Source: Sphingomonadaceae bacterium
Lineage (GTDB): Bacteria; Pseudomonadota; Alphaproteobacteria; Sphingomonadales; Sphingomonadaceae
Direction: 5' to 3'
DNA length: 64,000 nt
Assembly (NCBI GenBank): GCA_947473355.1
Contig: CANJCQ010000003.1
Span: forward strand, 20,717 to 84,716
Made by a program: the position numbers and the translations under genes. Below the pieces are notes generated by a model. That model did no database searches. It was not told where the DNA came from and saw nothing but the letters and a program-made list of their open reading frames with translations. Positions 54,222-62,410 of this stretch are shown here, piece after piece (the first letter of the stretch is position 1; each line of letters opens with the position of its first letter).

Positions 54222-55205
54222 ATGCAAATTTCGGGCGGCAAATTCGTCATCACAGGGGGCGCCAGCCTGATCGGCAGCCATGTTGCCGACCGGCTGCTGG
54301 CAGAAGGCGCGGGCGAAGTAGTGCTGCTCGACAATTTCTCGCTCGGCACACCCGAGACGGTGGCGCATCTGGATGGTGAGCCCCGCGTGCGACTGGTCAA
54401 GGGCGACATCCTGCGGATCAATGAATTGTATGACGCGTTCAAGGGTGCGGTCGGTGTCTTCGCGATTGCCGGCTTCCTAACCCTGCCGCTTAGCCAGAAC
54501 CCGCCGCTGGGGCTGGCGGTCAATGTCGAAGGCCAGGTCAATGTCTTCGAGGCCTGCCGCTATGCGGGGGTGGGGAAGGTGATCTTCTCCTCCTCGATCG
54601 CCGCCTATGGCGAGCCCGAAGGCGATGGCGTGATCGACGAAATGTCGCCCGCGAACCTCGCAAGCTACCAGCCCGGCTCGATGCTCTATTCCTGCACCAA
54701 GCTGATCGGCGAGGCGCTGTGCAAGCTCTATAGCCAGAAGCACGGGGTTGATGCCGTCGCCCTGCGCTATTCGACTGTCTACGGCGAGCGCCAGCATTAT
54801 CGCGGGGTCAACGCGCTCTATATCATCCAGAACTACGACCGCATCATGCGCGGGGAAGCGCCCAGCCTGCCGGGCGATGGCAGCGAAGTGCATGACTATA
54901 TCCACGTCGCCGACGTGGCGCGGGCCAATGTCATGGCCATGGCTTCGGACGTGACAGCCGAGGTGTTCAATGTCGTTTCCGGGGTGGAGACGACGGTCAA
55001 GCGGATTGCCGAGATACTGCTCGAGATCGCCGGCAGCGATCTGCAGCCGGTCTACGCCGATGAGGTGGGGGCAGTGAAGGCGACGTCGAGCGCTTCGCTC
55101 AAGCTCAGCCGCGAGAAGATCCGGGCCGCGATCGGCTGGGAGCCGGAAGTGAGCGTCGAGGCGGGAGTGCGGCGGCTTACGGATTGGCTGCGCAGCAAAT
55201 CATGA
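54222..55205 (+). CDS. NAD-dependent epimerase/dehydratase (extended SDR)
   Basis: A 327-residue extended SDR with TGGASLIGSHVAD at the N terminus, serine in IFSSSIAAYG, YSCTK as catalytic YxxxK, and a C-terminal domain with TTVKRIAEILLEI. It resembles sugar-nucleotide epimerases and 3-beta-hydroxysteroid dehydrogenase-like proteins; context favours a catabolic oxidation. ATG 54222 follows GAGGGAG by about 6 bases and is preferred to ATG 54204. Confidence 0.85.
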   Translation: MQISGGKFVITGGASLIGSHVADRLLAEGAGEVVLLDNFSLGTPETVAHLDGEPRVRLVKGDILRINELYDAFKGAVGVFAIAGFLTLPLSQNPPLGLAVNVEGQVNVFEACRYAGVGKVIFSSSIAAYGEPEGDGVIDEMSPANLASYQPGSMLYSCTKLIGEALCKLYSQKHGVDAVALRYSTVYGERQHYRGVNALYIIQNYDRIMRGEAPSLPGDGSEVHDYIHVADVARANVMAMASDVTAEVFNVVSGVETTVKRIAEILLEIAGSDLQPVYADEVGAVKATSSASLKLSREKIRAAIGWEPEVSVEAGVRRLTDWLRSKS

Positions 55206-55210
55206 AGGGT

Positions 55211-55308
55211 TTCACGCAGAGTTCGCAAAGAAGAAAAGAGGCCGCAAAGGTGACGGTCCTGTCGCGAATCTCTGCGGGCTCCCTGTTTCCTTGCGCCCTC
55301 TGCGCGAA
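55211..55308. repeat. Extragenic inverted repeat, family 2, copy 1
   Basis: TTCACGCAGAG at 55211-55221 pairs with CTCTGCGCGAA at 55298-55308 with one mismatch, and enclosed are further AATCTCTGCG and purine-rich tracts. The same end sequence bounds the element at 62251-62403. It fills the gap between the epimerase and PrpF genes. Confidence 0.65.
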
Positions 55309-55335
55309 TCAATTCCTTGAAGGGCTTCGCCCGTT

Positions 55336-56394
55336 ATGCCGTTAACCCGCATCTCCTGCGCCTATTATCGCGGCGGCACCTCAAAGGCGCTGATGTTCCG
55401 CGCCGCCGACCTCCCCGCCGACCGCAAGGCCTGGGACGCGATATTCCTCGCCGCGATGGGCGTGCCCGATCCGGCGGTGCGAAATCTCGACGGCATGGGG
55501 GGCGGGCTATCTTCGCTCAACAAGGTCTGCGTGGTCGGCCCGCCGAGCCGCGAGGACGCCGATGTCGATTACACTTTCGCGCAATGCGCGGTGAAAGATG
55601 CCAAGGTCGAATATGGCGGCAATTGCGGCAACATGTCCGCCGCTGTCGGGCCTTTCGCCCTCGAGGAGGGGCTGGTCGCCGCTCAGCAAGACGGCGAGGC
55701 CATGGTCCGCATCCATAACACCAACACTGGCAAGATCATCGTTGCCCGCTTCCCGGTCGAACAGGGCGCGCTGGCCTCGGCGGGCGATCTGGCCATCGAC
55801 GGCGTGGCAGGAACCGCCGCACCGATACGGCTGGAGTTTCTCGCACCCGGCGGGGCGAAGACGGGCAGGTTGCTGCCGACGGGCCAGCCGGTCGATATGA
55901 TCGAGGGCGTGGTAGTCAGCTGCATCGACGCCGCCAACCCCTGCGTCTTCGTTATCGCCGAAGCGCTCGGCAAGACCGGCAGCGAGACCGCGCAGGAACT
56001 CGAAGCCGACGCTGTATTCCTCGCCCGCATGGCCGCGATCCGCGAGGCGGGGGCTCAGTTGATGGGTATTCCCGGCTCAGCCAGCGTGCCCTTGGTAGCG
56101 ATGGTTTCGGCGGCGGCAGGCGATGCCGACATCCAGGTCCGCATGATCTCGATGGGCCAGCCCCACCGCGCCACGCCAATCACAGGCGCTATCTGCCTCG
56201 CCATCGCCGCCCGCACCCCCGGTACGCTGCCGCATCGCCTCTGCGCGGCGAGCGAGGGCCGGATCCGCATTGCCCACCCCTCGGGCGTAACCATGGTCGA
56301 TGCCGCGCTGGATGCCTCGGGTGAGGCAGAATACGGCGCGGTTTATCGGACGGCGCGGCGGCTGTTTGAAGGCAATGTGCTCTACACCGGTTGA
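55336..56394 (+). CDS. PrpF-family isomerase/tautomerase
   Basis: A 352-residue PrpF/DUF453 protein with the diaminopimelate-epimerase-like fold. It has the start ISCAYYRGGTSKALMF with the family's RGGTS motif and YGGNCGNMSAAVGPFA with its conserved cysteine. Relatives isomerise methylaconitate or 4-oxalomesaconate. It may shift a double bond in a tricarboxylate-like intermediate. The PrpB-like lyase lies 5 kb downstream on the other strand; prpC and prpD are not in the window. Confidence 0.87.
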   Translation: MPLTRISCAYYRGGTSKALMFRAADLPADRKAWDAIFLAAMGVPDPAVRNLDGMGGGLSSLNKVCVVGPPSREDADVDYTFAQCAVKDAKVEYGGNCGNMSAAVGPFALEEGLVAAQQDGEAMVRIHNTNTGKIIVARFPVEQGALASAGDLAIDGVAGTAAPIRLEFLAPGGAKTGRLLPTGQPVDMIEGVVVSCIDAANPCVFVIAEALGKTGSETAQELEADAVFLARMAAIREAGAQLMGIPGSASVPLVAMVSAAAGDADIQVRMISMGQPHRATPITGAICLAIAARTPGTLPHRLCAASEGRIRIAHPSGVTMVDAALDASGEAEYGAVYRTARRLFEGNVLYTG

Positions 56395-56475
56395 CACGTT
56401 GCAGCCGCGCCTTCTAGGGCGCAGAGGTTAATGGCACCGAGAGAGTTTCATTTTAGTGCACGGAGATAGAATTCA

Positions 56476-57984
56476 ATGACCGCCAGTCAAACTTGGGACG
56501 TCATCGTCGTCGGCGCCGGCAATGCAGCGTTGTGTGCTGCGCTTTCCGCCGCAGAGCAGGGCGCGAAAGTGCTGGTGCTGGAAAAGGCGACCAAGGAAGA
56601 TCGCGGCGGCAATTCGACATTCACTGCTGGCGGCTTCCGCTTCTGCCACAGCGGCGTGGAAGACCTGCGCACTGATATCCTCGACGACATGACCTCTGGC
56701 GAATACGAATCGATCGGCAACCTGCCGCCGCTCAGCGAAGACGAATTCATGGCGACCTTGATGAAAGTCACCGATCACCAGGCCGACGAGGAGCTGGGCC
56801 GCATCCTGATCGGCCAGTCGCGCGAGACCATGCGCTGGATGCGCACGCACAAGATCCGCTTCATCCCGATGTTCGGTCGGCAGAGCTTCAAGATCGAGGG
56901 CAAGCACCACTTCTATGGCGGGGTGAACATCGAGGCCGTCGGTGGCGGCTGGGGGCTGGTCGACATGCTGGTCTCCGCCTGTGATCGCATGGGCATTACC
57001 ATCCGCTATGAAACCGGCCTGCGCGATCTGATCCAGGACCAGAAAGGTCGCGTCACTGGCGTGCGTGCCTTCGGGCCGGATGGCTATGAGGACATTTCCG
57101 GCAAGGCGGTGGTGCTGGCCTGCGGCGGGTTTGAAAGCTCGCCTGAAATGCGGGTGCGCTACCTTGGACCTGGCTGGGATCTGTGCCGGGTGCGCGGCAC
57201 GCAGCACAACACCGGCGACGGTATCCAGGCCGCGATGCGCATCGGCGCGCGGCCGCATGGTGGCTGGTCGAGCTGCCACGCGGTGCAATGGGACATTTCT
57301 GCTCCGCCCTATGGCGACCGGGTGATCCTCGATAACTTCCAGAAGCACAGCTACATCATCGGCATCGTCGTCAACATGAAGGGCAAGCGCTTCATCGACG
57401 AGGGCGCGGACTACCGCAACCACACCTATGCCAAATATGGCAAGGAAGTGATGAAACAGCCCGGCCGCGCTGCGGTGCAGATTTTCGACGACAAGACCCA
57501 CGCCAACGTTCGCGATGAATACCGCATCCGCGAGGTGACCAAGGCCACCTCGGACACCATCGAAGGCCTCGCCGAAGCGCTCGACATTGATGTCGAAGGC
57601 CTCAAGGCGGAGATTGCCGCCTACAACGCGGCCTGCCCGAAGGATGCCTTCGGCACCACCTACAACCCCTCGATCCTCGACGGGGTGGGAACACAAGGCC
57701 TCGAAGTGCCCAAGTCGAACTGGGCGCTGCCGATCGATACCGGGCCCTATCATGGCTATGTCGTGACTTGCGGCATCACTTTCACCTTCGGCGGCCTCAA
57801 GATCAACAGCGATGCGCAAGTGCTTGATCTCACCGAAAAACCCATCCCCGGGCTCTATGCGGCGGGCGAACTGGTGGGCGGCATCTTCTACGAGAACTAT
57901 CCGGGCGGGACTGGCTTGCTCAACGGTTCGGTCTTCGGCAGACTGGCGGGGAAGAATGCCGGCCAGCAGGCCAAGGCAGCCTAG
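56476..57984 (+). CDS. FAD-dependent dehydrogenase of the fumarate reductase/TcuA type
   Basis: A 502-residue flavoprotein with VIVVGAGNAALCAALSAAE and EKATKEDRGGNST near the N terminus and the C-terminal GLYAAGELVGG and GGTGLLNGSVFGRLAG. The AGNAALCAA and RGGNS pattern is like tricarballylate dehydrogenase TcuA, with 3-ketosteroid dehydrogenases as more remote relatives. It would insert or reduce a double bond in a di- or tricarboxylate or related acid. It is followed by a DUF385 gene after 13 bases. Confidence 0.85.
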   Translation: MTASQTWDVIVVGAGNAALCAALSAAEQGAKVLVLEKATKEDRGGNSTFTAGGFRFCHSGVEDLRTDILDDMTSGEYESIGNLPPLSEDEFMATLMKVTDHQADEELGRILIGQSRETMRWMRTHKIRFIPMFGRQSFKIEGKHHFYGGVNIEAVGGGWGLVDMLVSACDRMGITIRYETGLRDLIQDQKGRVTGVRAFGPDGYEDISGKAVVLACGGFESSPEMRVRYLGPGWDLCRVRGTQHNTGDGIQAAMRIGARPHGGWSSCHAVQWDISAPPYGDRVILDNFQKHSYIIGIVVNMKGKRFIDEGADYRNHTYAKYGKEVMKQPGRAAVQIFDDKTHANVRDEYRIREVTKATSDTIEGLAEALDIDVEGLKAEIAAYNAACPKDAFGTTYNPSILDGVGTQGLEVPKSNWALPIDTGPYHGYVVTCGITFTFGGLKINSDAQVLDLTEKPIPGLYAAGELVGGIFYENYPGGTGLLNGSVFGRLAGKNAGQQAKAA

Positions 57985-57997
57985 GAGAGCACGACTG

Positions 57998-58459
57998 ATG
58001 AGCGACACCCCAACCCAGCCCGGCAAGACCCCGGGTCTCGACTATTCCCTGCTCAACGAGAGCCACGTCGCTGCTTATCTTGAGACCAATGGCGAAAAGG
58101 GCGGCGTGTGGAATGGCGCCACCGCCGTCCTGGTCACCACCAAGGGGCGAAAATCGGGCGAGATGCGGACCATCGCCATCATCGGAAAGCAGGTCGGCGA
58201 GAACTTCGTGATTATCGCCAGCAAGGGCGGATCGCCGACCCATCCGATCTGGTATCTCAACATCCTCGAGGATCCGAACGTCGAAATCCAATACCTCGGA
58301 GACAAATGGGAAGGGATTGCCCGCACCGCCGAATCGCCTGAGCGCGAGGCCATGTGGGCCGAGGCCTGCACCCAGTGGCCTGCCTTCAACGACTATCAGG
58401 CGCGCACGGATCGCAAGATTCCGGTGGTGGTGATCGAGCCGAAGCGCAAGCTGAGCTGA
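57998..58459 (+). CDS. DUF385 (deazaflavin-type nitroreductase family) protein
   Basis: A 153-residue split-barrel protein with KGRKSG, ASKGGSPTHPIWYLN and a C-terminal WPAFNDYQ region, as in the DUF385 protein at 22930-23445. ATG 57998 follows TAGGAGAG by about 8 bases; the longer frame runs back through the dehydrogenase gene. Placed directly after a FAD dehydrogenase, it may reduce the same class of substrate. Cofactor unknown. Confidence 0.83.
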   Translation: MSDTPTQPGKTPGLDYSLLNESHVAAYLETNGEKGGVWNGATAVLVTTKGRKSGEMRTIAIIGKQVGENFVIIASKGGSPTHPIWYLNILEDPNVEIQYLGDKWEGIARTAESPEREAMWAEACTQWPAFNDYQARTDRKIPVVVIEPKRKLS

Positions 58460-58475
58460 TGACCTCGCCCAGATC

Positions 58476-59021
58476 ATGACAAGTTTGGCGGAGGCCCAGG
58501 CCGGTATCCGCGATCTGCATGCGCGCTATACCGATGCGGTGTGGCGGCAGGACTTCGATGCTTTTGCGGAGTGCTTCACGCCTGATGGCGAGTGGCGGAT
58601 TTCCGGCCGGATTTTTCGCGGGCGGCAGGAAATCCGCGACGGCATCGCGGTGATCCTGGGCAAATTCCACGGCGTGCTGATCACCTTCCGCAACCCGATC
58701 CTGACCGTCGGCGACGGAGTGGCTTCGGGCCGCACCTATATCGACGAGCGCTGCGCCTGGAAGAACGGCAACACCAATATCTCGATCGGCTGCTACTATG
58801 AGCACTTCGTCGAGGCAGGTGACCGCTGGCTGTTCGACTGGCGCTTGTTCGAGATGTATTATCGCGGGGATCCGGACATGACCGGGACTTTCCTCGAACG
58901 CCGCGAATGGGGCCCGCCGCCCGCCATGCCGCCGCGCGATACCACTACTGAAGATATGGCATCGGCGCGCTGGGGTCTGCCGGCGGCGGGTGAGGCGGGA
59001 GGCGGGGCAGCTACCAGGTAG
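58476..59021 (+). CDS. SnoaL/NTF2-fold protein
   Basis: A 181-residue NTF2-like protein. It has IRDLHARYTDAVWRQDFDAF, CFTPDGEWRISGR and GRQEIRDGI, the N-terminal pattern of SnoaL-like domains, then DRWLFDWRLFEMYY. The last 50 residues are a proline- and glycine-rich tail. Function unknown. Its end overlaps the convergent M15 peptidase gene by 11 bases. Confidence 0.83.
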   Translation: MTSLAEAQAGIRDLHARYTDAVWRQDFDAFAECFTPDGEWRISGRIFRGRQEIRDGIAVILGKFHGVLITFRNPILTVGDGVASGRTYIDERCAWKNGNTNISIGCYYEHFVEAGDRWLFDWRLFEMYYRGDPDMTGTFLERREWGPPPAMPPRDTTTEDMASARWGLPAAGEAGGGAATR

Positions 59022-59778
59022 TGGACTTGCCGTTTGTCCGAGCCTTTGCCGCCTTTTGGGGCAGGTATTCCCAATGCCAGGCTTCAGTCCTTACCGTTCG
59101 GACAAATCCAAATCGGGTAGCGTTCTTCTTGAGCCATTCGTAGTTGGGATTGCCTTCCCCGGGTTTGACATCGAGATCGAAGGCGACACCATTTTGATGG
59201 TTCGATGAGCCAGGTGGATTTGCCGGATTAAAACCAGGCAGACCCTTTTTGCGACCGTCGTAGAGATACTTCTGTTCCGGATAACTGCGAAAGCCGCTGT
59301 TCAGCCTTATGCTGGCTCCATCTTGACGGGCTGCAGTAGTGAGCGCGACGAATTCATCGCAGCTGTCAGCGGCGATATGCTCCACCTCATAGTTCGTTCC
59401 GACGATGCGCACGAGATCGATCTGGCCGATATAGGCGCCGTCTTTCCAGGCGGCATGTGGTCCAAACTTGTTTCCGCCGCTGGGCGCCTTGATAAGTCCG
59501 ATCGTTTCTGAATAGAATTTTCCGGCCAGGTTTGTTGCCGAAGTCCAGCCCAGTTCTTCGCCATTTGAGGCATCAAGCGCGAGGACATAGACATTCACTG
59601 ACTTTGCCCCAGTTGGCACAGTCGTGATCTCCTTCACTTTGATTTCGCGTCCCTGCGGGATGATGCGAATTGCTCCGGCTGCATCCAGCACAAAATCCTG
59701 CAAGGTGGAGCCCTTGCGGAGCCGCGCATCGCTATCTTCAATCTTGAAGCTGCGCGATTTGTAGCTTTCAGTCTGCAT
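59011..59778 (-). CDS. VanY-type D-Ala-D-Ala carboxypeptidase (M15) with N-terminal SH3-like part
   Basis: A 255-residue protein. The C-terminal half is a zinc M15 peptidase: SGFRSYPEQ, the zinc-binding SSNHQNGVAFDLD, and AWHWEYLP with the catalytic glutamate and last histidine. The first 110 residues look like an SH3-type beta domain (KGSTLQDFVLD, VNVYVLALDA). There is no signal peptide or membrane helix, which is unusual for a cell-wall enzyme. ATG 59778 follows GGGAG. Base use is less GC-rich than neighbours, suggesting transfer. Confidence 0.82.
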   Translation of the reverse strand: MQTESYKSRSFKIEDSDARLRKGSTLQDFVLDAAGAIRIIPQGREIKVKEITTVPTGAKSVNVYVLALDASNGEELGWTSATNLAGKFYSETIGLIKAPSGGNKFGPHAAWKDGAYIGQIDLVRIVGTNYEVEHIAADSCDEFVALTTAARQDGASIRLNSGFRSYPEQKYLYDGRKKGLPGFNPANPPGSSNHQNGVAFDLDVKPGEGNPNYEWLKKNATRFGFVRTVRTEAWHWEYLPQKAAKARTNGKSTTW

Positions 59779-59894
59779 TGCTCCCAACTCCCTCTGCAAA
59801 ATCGACTCGCACGCCGCAGGTTCGAAACTATGTGTTTTGTCCCGGCTTTCCAGTTGTTTCTGAAATGATGTGACGAGCGAAAAACGTCATCGCT

Positions 59895-61205
59895 TCAGCA
59901 CTCGGGTTTGCGAAGTGCCGGCGAGCCTCCCATCCTCTCCAGTCTCAGCGCAATATCGCGCCGCTCCCAAAGGTTCAGGGCAGCAGTGAAGGTGTGCAGG
60001 AAGCCTTGCACCACCTTGTCACAGCGCAACAGCGGATCGTGCGGGGATGCGGCGCGGGCGATGTCCGGCATGCGCGCTAGCAGCAGGGCAGGGGTGTCCA
60101 TCAGCAGGGCCAGCGTGATCGAACCCACCGCCAGATCGAAGTGGAGGCCCAGCTCATCGCCCGAAATCTGCGGCCCGCCATTGGCGCTGAGCACTTCGGC
60201 AAACAAAGCCAGCAGTTCGCCGAGATGATCGCCCGTCACCCACAGGTCCGCGCCTGACAGCCCGCCCCACAGCGCAGTAGCGACATTCATCTGGCGCACC
60301 ATGCCCCAGTCGAGCAGCCCGGCCTGCAGCACCCTTTCCGCGTCGCGCCAGAACCAGGCGTTGTCGATGTGAGTGTTCCAGTGGGCCAGGGCGACGAAGC
60401 GCGGGTCGGCATAGAGGAAGCGGCGAATTGCGGCGTCGTGCTGGAGGAACTGCTGCGTGCCTCGCGCGAAGCGGTCGGCAAAGGCAGGTGCGGCGAGACT
60501 GGCGGGGAACAGTTGCGGGCATGCGGCGATGAAGCTGGCGATGGCCGCCGCCTTCTCGCGCAATTGGTCAGCATCCCACGGCACAGGCATATTCGCTGCG
60601 GCAGCTTCAGCATCGAACGGGAACAGCCGCTCGGCTTCTGGCGTTAGCCGCCCGCTCTGGTGCGCGGCGGCCAGCAGCGCCAGCGCAGTGACAGTGGCGC
60701 GGTAATATTCGAGCGGGTTCGCCAGCTCGTGGTCCATGTTCTTGACGCGGGCAGGCTCGATGCCGTCTTCGCCGAAATTGATGCGCTGGGTGATCAGCAC
60801 GCCGTTGCCACTTTCGGGATCGAAATCTGCAAAATAGCTCTTTGCCACCGCCACCGGGAACGCCGGATGGCGCGACAGTGCGGCTAGGCGGACTTCGCCA
60901 TGCAGCTCGGAGCGGCGGCGGTCGCGGAAGGGGTCGCCGAGGCAGCGCGCGAATTTGACGAAGAGCCGCGTATGCAGCGCGGGATCGGGGCGGGCGTAGC
61001 TGACATCGAGAAGCAGCTTGTCGCCCGAATTGCCCCCGGCGAAGCTCTCGCAGCGAGTGACCTTCGCCACCATATTGTCTGGGGGCAGGGCGCCGTAGGC
61101 ATGGAAAGCCCTGGTCAGCCATTCGGACCCGGCCTGGTGCAGGGCCTCCGGATGAGCCGGCATGGCAATGCCAGTCGCCTCGCCGGGGGCGAAATCGGGT
61201 GTCAC
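59895..61205 (-). CDS. Phosphotransferase (aminoglycoside/ecdysteroid-kinase-like)
   Basis: A 436-residue kinase-like fold protein with the catalytic loop HWNTHIDNAWFW and the metal-binding LLDWGMV, as in choline-, aminoglycoside- and ecdysteroid-kinase-like families. It would phosphorylate a small hydroxylated molecule with ATP. GTG 61205 follows GGAGGGGG by about 5 bases, but that site is part of a repeat arm; ATG 61163 is an alternative. The substrate is unknown. Confidence 0.78.
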   Translation of the reverse strand: MTPDFAPGEATGIAMPAHPEALHQAGSEWLTRAFHAYGALPPDNMVAKVTRCESFAGGNSGDKLLLDVSYARPDPALHTRLFVKFARCLGDPFRDRRRSELHGEVRLAALSRHPAFPVAVAKSYFADFDPESGNGVLITQRINFGEDGIEPARVKNMDHELANPLEYYRATVTALALLAAAHQSGRLTPEAERLFPFDAEAAAANMPVPWDADQLREKAAAIASFIAACPQLFPASLAAPAFADRFARGTQQFLQHDAAIRRFLYADPRFVALAHWNTHIDNAWFWRDAERVLQAGLLDWGMVRQMNVATALWGGLSGADLWVTGDHLGELLALFAEVLSANGGPQISGDELGLHFDLAVGSITLALLMDTPALLLARMPDIARAASPHDPLLRCDKVVQGFLHTFTAALNLWERRDIALRLERMGGSPALRKPEC

Positions 61206-61210
61206 TCAGT

Positions 61211-61306
61211 CCCCCTCCCGCAGGCGGGAGGGGTTAGGGGTGGGCGCGTCATCGGAGGGTCTTGCCGGACTGGCCCACCCCCAGCCCCTCCCGCATGCGG
61301 GAGGGG
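61211..61306. repeat. Folded GC-rich extragenic repeat, copy 4
   Basis: Two perfect hairpins bracket a longer pair. CCCCTCCCGC at 61212-61221 pairs with GCGGGAGGGG at 61224-61233; GGGGTGGGC at 61237-61245 pairs with GCCCACCCC at 61273-61281; and CCCCTCCCGC at 61285-61294 pairs with GCGGGAGGGG at 61297-61306. It is the most regular copy of family 1 in the window. Confidence 0.8.
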
Positions 61307-61319
61307 AGCCTAAGGCAAA

Positions 61320-62234
61320 TCACTCCGGATTCCCGTTGGGGATCAGCGAGCGGACAACTGAGGCATCGAGCTCCTCGAACTCGTGATAGCCAATTGTCGC
61401 ATAGAGCTCGGCGCGAGTCTGCATGCGCGTCGCCAGCGGCTTGGCCCAGCCGGTTTCGCGCAGCATCGCGTACAGCTCCTCGTGCGCTTTTGCCGCCATG
61501 CGCAGCGCGGAGACCGGCCAGATCACCATCTTGTAACCCAGCGCCTCGAACTCCTTGGCAGTCATGAACGGGGTCTTGCCGAACTCGGTCATGTTTGCGA
61601 GCAGCGGCACTTTCACTTCGCTCGCGAATGTGCGGAAGTCATCCGGATCGCTCAGCGCCTCAGGGAAGATCGCGTCGGCTCCCGCTTCGACGTAGAGCTT
61701 GGCCCGGCGGATCGCCTCATCAAGCCCCATGCTGGCAAAGGCATCGGTGCGTGCGACAATATAGAGATGGCGGCGGGCCTTGCGGGCAGCAGCGACCTTG
61801 GCGGCCATATCCTCTGCCGGTGCCAGCTTCTTGTCGTTGAGGTGGCCACATTTCTTGGGCAGGATCTGGTCCTCGATCTGCACCGCGCCAGCGCCTGCAT
61901 CCTCGAAGGCGCGAACCATCTGCATGACATTGAGAACTTCGCCATAGCCGGTGTCGCCATCGGCAAGGATCGGCAATTGCGACGAGCGGGCGATCTGGCG
62001 GATGAAAAAGCAGACGTCCTCGATGGAGATGATCCCGAGATCGGGCAGGCCCATGCTTGCCGACATCGCCGCGCCGGATAGATACAGTGCCTCGAACCCG
62101 GCATTTCTGGCCTGCAGCGAGGACAGGCCGTTGTAGGCACCGGGTAGTTGCAAAATGCCGGGGCGCTCGACGAGGCGGCGGAAGCGGAGTCCTGCGGGTT
62201 CGGAGACGAGGTCATCGGCGACAAGGTAGGTCAT
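61320..62234 (-). CDS. prpB: Methylisocitrate lyase (PrpB)-like protein
   Basis: A 304-residue isocitrate lyase/PEP mutase-superfamily barrel. It has the metal-binding ADGDTGYG, the catalytic-cysteine loop KKCGH, VQIEDQ, and PLLANMTEFGKTP with the C-terminal MQTRAELYATIGYHEFEE typical of 2-methylisocitrate lyases. It would split methylisocitrate to pyruvate and succinate, or act on a related acid. ATG 62234 is chosen since family similarity begins here. With PrpF at 55336 it fits propionyl-CoA use, though prpC and prpD are not seen here. Confidence 0.78.
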   Translation of the reverse strand: MTYLVADDLVSEPAGLRFRRLVERPGILQLPGAYNGLSSLQARNAGFEALYLSGAAMSASMGLPDLGIISIEDVCFFIRQIARSSQLPILADGDTGYGEVLNVMQMVRAFEDAGAGAVQIEDQILPKKCGHLNDKKLAPAEDMAAKVAAARKARRHLYIVARTDAFASMGLDEAIRRAKLYVEAGADAIFPEALSDPDDFRTFASEVKVPLLANMTEFGKTPFMTAKEFEALGYKMVIWPVSALRMAAKAHEELYAMLRETGWAKPLATRMQTRAELYATIGYHEFEELDASVVRSLIPNGNPE

Positions 62235-62250
62235 AAGGAATTCCAAGCGG

Positions 62251-62403
62251 TTCGCGCAGAGACAGCAAGGGAAGCAGAGATCGCAGAGAGGTCGTGCATG
62301 GCCGCAGGCCCACGTTGATTGTCCGATGCCATGATCGGCAAACGGCTTCGCCGCATGTGCAACATCTCTGCGCCCTTCGTTCTTCTCTGCGCCTCTGCGC
62401 GAA
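62251..62403. repeat. Extragenic inverted repeat, family 2, copy 2
   Basis: TTCGCGCAGAG at 62251-62261 pairs perfectly with CTCTGCGCGAA at 62393-62403. Inside are more AGAGATCGCAGAGAGG and ATCTCTGCGCC-type pieces that can pair with each other. It shares its ends with the element at 55211-55308 and fills the gap between prpB and the aldehyde dehydrogenase gene. Confidence 0.7.
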
Positions 62404-62410
62404 ACACTTC

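Noticed and set aside
56473..58026. 517-residue open frame on the minus strand
   Set aside because: It is the antisense shadow of the FAD dehydrogenase, which has unmistakable FAD motifs.
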